Below, piece by piece: positions 53,777 to 59,715 of a stretch of 59,715 bases of DNA. The notes beneath the pieces were generated by a model that was given only the letters and a program-made list of their open reading frames with translations, ran no database searches and was not told the DNA's origin. The number at the start of each line of letters is the position of its first letter. Position 1 is the stretch's first letter. Origin of the DNA: Francisella orientalis FNO12 (GTDB lineage: Bacteria > Pseudomonadota > Gammaproteobacteria > Francisellales > Francisellaceae); the NCBI RefSeq assembly GCF_001042525.2, contig NZ_CP011921.2, forward strand, positions 1,802,501 through 1,862,215. Reading direction: 5' to 3'. The position numbers and the translations under genes are program-made.

Positions 53777-53870
53777 TTGTATGACTACCTAAATGCTTAT
53801 AAGTTTTAAATTATCATACATTGAAAAATAAGACAATTTTTTAACCAAAAGATATTACATTTTGAAGAGT

Positions 53871-54860
53871 TTAATAACACTTACCTGATTTTATAAGTTC
53901 TAGTATTTCTTGAGTATTTTGTTTTAGATTATCTTTACCATAAAGCTTCATAAGCATATCGACATTTACAGCTACAGCAGCATTATGAGCTTCTTTGCCT
54001 TTACCTTGAAGTATTTGTTTTATAATTTCTCTATTTTGTTCTGGTAAACCACCTTCAATATCTTTGATTACATAAGATATCTATACCAAAGTCTACAAGA
54101 GAAACTTTGTATTCGATTATCTGACTATTTTGTATTTCAGCAACATAAGTATTATCATGTATTGCTACTTCATCTAAGCCACTGCCGTATACCACTACGG
54201 CTCTGTCTATCCCAAGATTAATTATAGTTTTGCCATTGGCAAAATTAAATCTTTTGAATAAACTCCTATCATAACCTTATTCGGTCTAGCTGGGTTTATC
54301 AAAAGTCCTAAAATATTAAAAATAGTTCTAGTTTTTAAGATAGTTCTAGCCTCTTTTATATACCTAAAATCTTCACTATAAAATGGCGCAAATAAAAACC
54401 CAAGATTATACAATTCTAAACATTCTTTTGTTTGCTCTGGTGATAACTCTATATTTACACCAAAAGATTCTAAAAGATCAAAAGAACTTGATTTACTTAA
54501 TACGCTGCGACCACCATGTTTAGCAACTTTATAACCGGCTGCCGCTACAATAATAGCAGCTGTTGTAGAAATATTAATAGTATTAAACCCATCTCCTCCA
54601 GTACCAACTATTCCAGCTAAATCTCCATTTATTTTTGGGAACTCTTTTGTATTATTAAGTAGAGCTTCTACGGCAGCTGCTATTTCTGTCGAAGTTTCTT
54701 GTTTTAGTTTAAGAACTATTAAGATACTAGTTTATAAAGGTAACTCTATTTGACCTTTTATAAAGTAATCAAAAAGCTGATAACTTTCTTTATAATTAAG
54801 ATCCTCTAAATTAAATAATTTTTCTGCAATATCTCTTAAACTAATTGTTGCTGTACCTAT
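53871..54860 (-). pseudogene. trpD: anthranilate phosphoribosyltransferase, broken
   Basis: Reads [19 protein letters not shown] right after trpG (codon ATA at 54860 where a start could have been). A TAA near 54733 is followed by a shift into the frame with [14 protein letters not shown] (PRPP/anthranilate site) and [26 protein letters not shown] follows, then a frameshift near 54235 and another near 54085. The C terminus is at about 53871. Its start overlaps the trpG stop, so it was translationally coupled. Confidence 0.9.
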
Positions 54861-55423
54861 CTAACTATATTATCTAAGAGTTTAGAACCATATATAGTCA
54901 TTATTGACTCGGGATGAAATTGTAAACCACAGACCTTATTTTTATCATCTACTACAGCCACTACCAAGTCATTAACTTCCGCTACAGTTTCGAGGCCAGT
55001 TGGTACTTTTATAGCTACTAAAGAATGATACCTAGCCACACTCAATGGCGATTCCAAACCCTCAAAAATATAATGCTTTATAAATTTAACTTTAGCAGTT
55101 TTACCATGAACAATTTCATTAGCATGAGATATTATACCTCCATAAGCTTCAACTATAGCTTGATGACCTAAACATATCCCTATAATTAGTACCTTACCTT
55201 TAATAACTGATATAAGATCAACTATGCATCCTGCACTTGCAGGATTACCAGGACCTGGAGATATCACAACTATAGGATTATCAGTTGAATTAATTTTATC
55301 CAAAAGAACTTCTAGATATAAATTATTCCTGAATACTTCGACATTATTTCCTAGAACTCTAAATTCATCTACTAAGTTATAAGAAAATGAATCAAAATTA
55401 TCTATAAATATAATATTAGCCAT
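54857..55423 (-). CDS. trpG: anthranilate synthase glutaminase subunit (TrpG/PabA type)
   Basis: 188 residues, intact class-I glutamine amidotransferase: the oxyanion segment PGPGNP (~56-61), nucleophile Cys84 in GICLGHQ, and His170/Glu172 in LQFHPES. It would provide ammonia to TrpE, but trpE and all other trp genes here are broken. TrpG proteins can also serve PabB in folate synthesis, which may explain why this one survives. It starts 3 bases after the trpE stop. Confidence 0.92.
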   Translation of the reverse strand: MANIIFIDNFDSFSYNLVDEFRVLGNNVEVFRNNLYLEVLLDKINSTDNPIVVISPGPGNPASAGCIVDLISVIKGKVLIIGICLGHQAIVEAYGGIISHANEIVHGKTAKVKFIKHYIFEGLESPLSVARYHSLVAIKVPTGLETVAEVNDLVVAVVDDKNKVCGLQFHPESIMTIYGSKLLDNIVR

Positions 55424-55426
55424 TTA

Positions 55427-56969
55427 CTACACTCCATGTACATTTTTGATAGCTGATATTACAGCTTGTGCTTTTGTTCTAGTTTCATCAGCTTCTGCTA
55501 TAGATATAGAATCCTGTACTACACCTTCACCTGCTTGAACCTCTGCTACTTCATCTTCAACATAAGCAGAACATATAACTATACAACTATCTAAATCACC
55601 ATACTCATTAAAGTAACCAATAGCTCCGCCATATCTGCCTCTAGTCTATTTTTCAACTGCTGATATTAACTGCATTGCTTTTATCTTTGGTGCACCTGTT
55701 AATGTACCCATATTCATAGAAGCTTGATAGGCATACAAAGCATCCAAATCATTAGCAAGTTGACCTACTACTCTAGAGACAAAATGCATAACATGACTAT
55801 ATCTATCAACCTTTAAAAGATGAGCAACATAGCGAGTACCAGTTTTTGATATACTTGCAATATCATTACGTGCTAAATCTACTAACATTATGTGTTCGGC
55901 ATTTTCTTTAGCATCTAATCTAAGCTCTAGCTCAATCCTACTATCTAAATATGCATTAATACTACCATCTGGATTTTTTGCTCTTCTACGTGTGCCTGCT
56001 ATAGGATATATCTCTACTTAATTCGTAGATTTTTGATATTTTAAGGCACTTTCTGGCGATGCTCCAAAAATAATAAAATCTTCATATTGCATATAAAACA
56101 TATATGGACTAGGATTTGTACGCTTAAGCTCTTTATAAACTTCCAAAGAATTTTGACATGGCAAAAAGAAACTTCTTGAAGGTACAACTTGTAATATATC
56201 ACCATCTATAATATGTGATTTTAGTTTACCTACTACACAAAAAAAATCTCTATCACTTATTGATTCTTTAGGTTCTAAATTTCTAAATTTTTCAACTTTT
56301 AACTCTATATCATTATTTATATTTTGCTCAATTACAGCAACACTATCCTCTAGATCTTATATTGTTTGATGTCCAAAGCTATTAACTTGTATAAACGTAT
56401 TTTTTTTCTTGATGGTCACTTACAAGTATTGTATCAGCTAGATAAAATACATAATATGGACATTTATTCTTACTCTTTACTTGACCTATTTCTTCAAAAC
56501 TACCAACTACATCATAAGCAAATAAACCAGCCAAAAAAATACAGAATTCATTATATATTTCAAAACTATCTTTTATAATTATTAAAGCATCAAAAACTGA
56601 CTGTTTTTTAATTTTTGATGTTCATTGAGTTGATAATCTTTTATTGATTTAAATGTTAATATTAATTGTTTATTATCATATATATACTCAATATCATCTT
56701 TGATATTTTTTTGTATCTCTTTTAGGGCATATTCACCATTTTTAGATAATGGTTTCATAAAAACTTTGTTTCCAATACAAGCTATACGCAAAGCACTATT
56801 TAGTACCAAAATACTTTTGAGTTTATCTTTTGTATCTATTTCTGCTGATTCTAACAATATAGTATTTTTTGTTAGTACATAAATTAGCAAAACATCTATT
56901 TAAATCTTCTTGATAATCTAAATTATAGATATGCGAAGCTAAAAATTTTTCTGGCTCTTTTACTGAAAT
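55427..56969 (-). pseudogene. trpE: anthranilate synthase component I, broken
   Basis: The start codon position (56969-56967, after AAAGGTGATTAA) is ATT. SVKEPEKFLASHIYNLDYQ follows, then frame breaks near 56890 and again between 56580 and 56350. The C-terminal chorismate domain is readable: [37 protein letters not shown] and GRYGGAIGYF, interrupted by TAA near 56020 and TAG at 55648 (AVEK*TRGRYGG). ~510 codons. First enzyme of tryptophan synthesis. Confidence 0.92.
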
Positions 56970-57199
56970 TTAATCACCTTTTTTATTATCAGAGAATATT
57001 TCTTTTACTCTTTTAGAGCATTAGAACACCTTGTAACTGTACAAATACTTATACCTATTTCTTTAGATATTTCTCTTTGTGATTTAGTTTTTTATCAGCT
57101 CTTTGGTTAATAATATCCTTTTATTAATTGTTCTTTTTCTTCTTTAGTTAACAAAAAATCACAAATAATATTTAATGTATTTATGTAATGGTGCATCAT
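56970..57199 (-). pseudogene. trpR: Trp repressor, broken
   Basis: Starts MMHHYINTLNIICDFLLTKEEKEQ at 57199, goes out of frame near 57115, and resumes as SQREISKEIGISICTVTRCSNALK, the helix-turn-helix of TrpR (E. coli: [21 protein letters not shown]). One more lost A near 57018 precedes KEIFSDNKKGD and a stop at 56970 that directly abuts trpE. It would have repressed the adjacent trp operon with tryptophan as corepressor. Confidence 0.85.
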
Positions 57200-57462
57200 T
57201 ACATAAAATATAACAACTTATCTTCTTCTATACATAAAAACATCAAATACTAAAAATCGTTGAGTATATCTAAATAACTTTTAGACACATAGATTTAAAA
57301 ACAACTGATTTAATATCAAGTCATTCTCACGAAGATATGAATCTCTACAATATTTAAGAGATCCCTATATCAAGCAGAAGGATGGCTACTTTCTTTTATG
57401 GTACATACTGATTATATAAACTGTCTTATCTATTCATTTATTTTAAAAGAAAAATTAAAAAA
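57200..57462. other. gene-free stretch, possible short coding remnant
   Basis: No convincing gene. In one plus-strand frame near 57325-57410 a stretch without stops reads RRYESLQYLRDPYIKQKDGY then FLLWYI, which looks protein-like, but I recognise no family. The rest is AT-rich with stops in all frames. The trpR/trpE promoter should lie in the right-hand part of the minus strand near 57200-57260, but no clear pair of boxes was found. Confidence 0.35.
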
Positions 57463-57528
57463 TTAAGGTCTAGATCAATATATCAGAAGTAAAAAGGGGA
57501 AAACTGAGTTTTAAGAACTAGACCTTAA
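57463..57528 (-). terminator. terminator of the tRNA-Thr/tRNA-Asp operon
   Basis: On the minus strand TTAAGGTCTAG (57528-57518) is a perfect inverted repeat of CTAGACCTTAA (57473-57463), with an inner AAAAC/GTTTT hairpin, followed by a T-rich stretch (TTTTTTAATTTTTC). It begins 9 bases after the tRNA-Asp 3' end. The 44-base loop is longer than usual. Confidence 0.6.
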
Positions 57529-57536
57529 TGAGAATA

Positions 57537-57613
57537 TGGCGGAATGGACGGGACTCGAACCCGCGACCCCCTGCGTGACAGGCAGGTATTCTAACCAACT
57601 GAACTACCACTCC
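57537..57613 (-). tRNA. tRNA-Asp (anticodon GTC)
   Basis: The reverse complement is a 77-base tRNA from GGAGTGGTAGTTCAG to an encoded CCA, with GTC in the CCTGTCACG anticodon loop. It is nearly identical to E. coli tRNA-Asp. Co-transcribed with tRNA-Thr 4 bases upstream. Confidence 0.98.
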
Positions 57614-57617
57614 GTTA

Positions 57618-57693
<76 letters not shown>

Positions 57694-57707
57694 GACTATG
57701 AGTATGT

Positions 57708-57735
57708 ATTATAGCTCTTTTTATCAAGCTGTCAA
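57708..57735 (-). promoter_or_regulatory. promoter of the tRNA-Thr/tRNA-Asp operon
   Basis: A perfect TTGACA (57735-57730) and perfect TATAAT (57713-57708) on the minus strand with 16-base spacing, 14 bases before the tRNA-Thr 5' end. It lies in the 61-base gap after rng. Confidence 0.88.
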
Positions 57736-57754
57736 CAATGTTTTGTAATTTTTT

Positions 57755-59251
57755 TTAATTTAATGGAATTATGTCATATTGATTGTATATATGGTTACTT
57801 TCAGCTTTTAAATATATATTTTTTTCAATTTCTAATTCTAGCTCTGCTAACCATATAGATTCTTCTTTTTCTATATAATCAATGATCTTTTTCGAAGACA
57901 TAAGTAAGAAATTATTATAATTTGGATAATTTTTTGATTCTGACTTAATCTCTCTAAATATGTCATAACAAATTGTTTGTAGTGTTTTGACACTTCCTTT
58001 ACCATTACAATGCTCACATGGCTGGCATAAGGTCCTCAATAAACTCTCATGTACCCTTTTACGTGTCATTTCAACCAATCCCAGCTCTGAAATATCACTT
58101 ATACTAGTCTTGGCCTTATCAAACTCTAATTCCTTCTTTAAAGCCTCTAAAAATTGATTTTTGTGTGATTCATCCATCATATCTATGGAATCTATGATTA
58201 TTATGCCACCTAAATTTCTCAATCTTAGTTGCCTTGCTATCTCTTTTGTAGCTTCTAGATTTGTCTTAAATATAGTTTCTTCTAGATTTTTTGTTCCTAT
58301 AAAACCACCTGTGTTTATATCAATAGTTATCATTGCTTCAGTTTGCTCAATAACCAAATAACCACCTGATTTGAGATATACTGTTTTATCCAAAGCTTTA
58401 TTTATTTCGACATCAATATCATATTCTTCAAAAATATTATGTTTTTGATAAAGCTCTATCTTATCTCTTAAATCAGGAATATATTTATCAGCAAATTGGC
58501 AAATTTCTTTATATGAATCAATATCATCAACGTGAATTTTATCAGGATTGTCATTAGCAAAAATATTAATTGTTTTTATTATCAAACTAAAATCTTCATA
58601 AACAACTCCATGTTTGATTATAGTGCTAGAAATATCCAAAATATCTTGCCATAAATTATTCAAAAACTTGATATCATTTTCTAACTCTTCATAACTAGCA
58701 CCCTCTGCAGCAGTCCTTAAAATATATCCGCGAGGATTTTCACTTTGAGTAATTTTTTTAATTGAATCTAATAATCTTTGTTTTTCTTCTTCTTTGTTTA
58801 TTTTAAGAGATATACCAATATGATCTAGATCAGGTAAAAAAACTAAAAAACGAGATGATACAGATAAGTGTGAAGTTAATTTTACACCTTTATTACCAAT
58901 ACTTTCTTTGACTACTTGAACTAGTACTTCTTGACCTTCACGTAACCATTTATTGATATCTTCAGTATTTAGTTTATTCAATTTAAAATTTTCATCAGAT
59001 TCATCGTCATCCCTTTCTAAAGGTATAACCTCCGATAAATGTAAAAACCCAGCTTTTTCTAGTCCTATATCTACAAATGCTGCTTGCATACCAGGAAGTA
59101 CTCTTATTATTTTACCTTTATAAATATTTCCGACTATTCTTTTTTGGTTATCTCTTTCAATTAGAATTTCTTTGAGTATATTATTTTCTTTTATAGCAAT
59201 TCTTTGTTCATATTTATTTATATTTAAAAATATTTCAGTATTTAACGACAT
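57755..59251 (-). CDS. rng: ribonuclease G
   Basis: 498 residues, RNase E/G family without the long RNase E C-terminal scaffold. An S1-like domain (~36-125) includes IVGNIYKGKIIRVLPG and AAFVDIGLEKAGFLH. Catalytic aspartates are in MITIDINTGGF and IIIIDSIDMM, and the zinc-link is in CEHCNGKGSVKT. It processes 16S rRNA 5' ends and degrades some mRNAs. Intact; it ends 61 bases before the tRNA operon and starts next to the putative origin. Confidence 0.95.
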   Translation of the reverse strand: MSLNTEIFLNINKYEQRIAIKENNILKEILIERDNQKRIVGNIYKGKIIRVLPGMQAAFVDIGLEKAGFLHLSEVIPLERDDDESDENFKLNKLNTEDINKWLREGQEVLVQVVKESIGNKGVKLTSHLSVSSRFLVFLPDLDHIGISLKINKEEEKQRLLDSIKKITQSENPRGYILRTAAEGASYEELENDIKFLNNLWQDILDISSTIIKHGVVYEDFSLIIKTINIFANDNPDKIHVDDIDSYKEICQFADKYIPDLRDKIELYQKHNIFEEYDIDVEINKALDKTVYLKSGGYLVIEQTEAMITIDINTGGFIGTKNLEETIFKTNLEATKEIARQLRLRNLGGIIIIDSIDMMDESHKNQFLEALKKELEFDKAKTSISDISELGLVEMTRKRVHESLLRTLCQPCEHCNGKGSVKTLQTICYDIFREIKSESKNYPNYNNFLLMSSKKIIDYIEKEESIWLAELELEIEKNIYLKAESNHIYNQYDIIPLN

Positions 59252-59394
59252 TAGAAAAAGTATTTTTATCTTATTAACATCTATTATAAAGAAAAAATAT
59301 TTTTTTTATATTTTTGATTATTTTTATTTTACTTATTTATATATAACTTTATTTCTTTTTTTTTATATTATTATTTATTATGTGGGTATTTTCT

Positions 59395-59608
59395 TGTTGA
59401 TAACTCTCTAAAAGCTATATATATCAAGAATTAAAGAGGTTTGTAATAAATGTATAAGTATGTAAAAAAGATGATTAATTAATATGAATAAAAATGTGGA
59501 TAAACAATTATCAAATTTATCAACAAAAATATCAACATATTTGTGAATAAGTTATTTAACAACATTCTTATCAAAAAATAAACAAATTAATTAACATAAT
59601 TATCCACA
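59395..59608. other. putative chromosomal replication origin (oriC), DnaA-box cluster
   Basis: Two perfect DnaA boxes: TGTGGATAA (59495-59503, minus orientation) and TTATCCACA (59600-59608, plus). A further TGTGAATAA (59542-59550, TTATnCACA consensus) and one-mismatch boxes at 59395-59403 (TGTTGATAA) and 59517-59525 (TTATCAACA) are present. The left flank (59270-59390) is a long almost pure A/T stretch suited to unwinding. No coding sequence is seen from 59252 to the window end. A palindromic CCTTT-AAAGG segment lies at 59696-59711. dnaA would be expected just beyond the right edge. Confidence 0.75.
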
Positions 59609-59715
59609 GGCTTGATTAATTATGTTTGCTTATTTTTTTTTATTGCAATAAAATCTTACGCATTCAATTAATTTACTATACCTTCTATTGGTTATCCTTT
59701 TAAATTAAAGGTTAT

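Noticed and set aside
57181-57200. GTAATGGTGCATCATTAC near the trpR start as a trp operator
   Set aside because: It is an imperfect palindrome but does not resemble the known TrpR operator core and overlaps the start codon; not enough to call.

Overview
The window looks like a chromosomal piece of a Francisella-lineage gammaproteobacterium in advanced genome decay, most likely a host-restricted or endosymbiont-type Francisella. The DNA is very AT-rich. An rRNA operon with Ile and Ala spacer tRNAs, tandem small lipoproteins, two PnuC transporters, ClpB, a GH18 chitinase remnant and tandem PlsC-like acyltransferases fit that lineage. The species assignment is inferred from gene content and from the look of the 16S sequence; no database search was possible.

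Layout. 1-2.2 kb: minus-strand rRNA operon (16S, tRNA-Ile, tRNA-Ala, 5' end of 23S) with a clear promoter. 2.4-8.7 kb: a lysine/diaminopimelate operon (lysC-dapB-dapA-dapD-lysA-aminotransferase, minus strand) in which all six genes are broken, behind a still recognisable lysine riboswitch. 8.8-14.1 kb: mostly intact genes (prolyl aminopeptidase, TatD-like hydrolase, PnuC, three related lipoproteins, ClC channel). 14-17.6 kb: broken M32 carboxypeptidase, a trpB/trpA deletion fusion and a second PnuC. 17.7-31.7 kb: clpB, chitinase pseudogene, purT, fdxA, two acyltransferases, a nuclease/phosphatase-fold protein, nhaA, cytochrome b561 and a secreted FKBP prolyl isomerase, with broken methyltransferase and Rieske genes between them. 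33.3-40.7 kb: a decayed group-3b-like [NiFe] hydrogenase locus (hypA, hypB remnant, hypF, hypC, hypD/E fusion, hydB, hydD, hydA, maturation protease), in which only the small subunit reads through and bcp sits between the hyp genes. 40.7-49.8 kb: ettA, a broken MFS gene, sulfide:quinone-oxidoreductase-like and metallo-beta-lactamase-fold proteins with lesions at key residues, a ribose-type permease plus broken ribokinase, and a broken P-loop ATPase. 49.8-57.2 kb: aminopeptidase N pseudogene and a trp locus (trpR-E-G-D-...-C) in which only trpG is intact, with msrA and a GyrI-like gene inside it. 57.5-59.7 kb: tRNA-Asp and tRNA-Thr with consensus promoter and terminator, RNase G, and an AT-rich region with DnaA boxes that looks like oriC.

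About 30 of roughly 58 protein genes are pseudogenes. The lesions are single-base indels in A/T runs, nonsense substitutions, ATG-to-ATA/ATT start losses, and deletions that join neighbouring genes (trpB/trpA, hypD/hypE, trpC/pepN, inside pepN, probably hypB and hydB). Lysine/DAP and tryptophan synthesis, hydrogen metabolism, chitin use and ribose use are lost as pathways. Protein quality control, Na+/H+ antiport, phospholipid acylation, purine synthesis and methionine-sulfoxide repair are kept.
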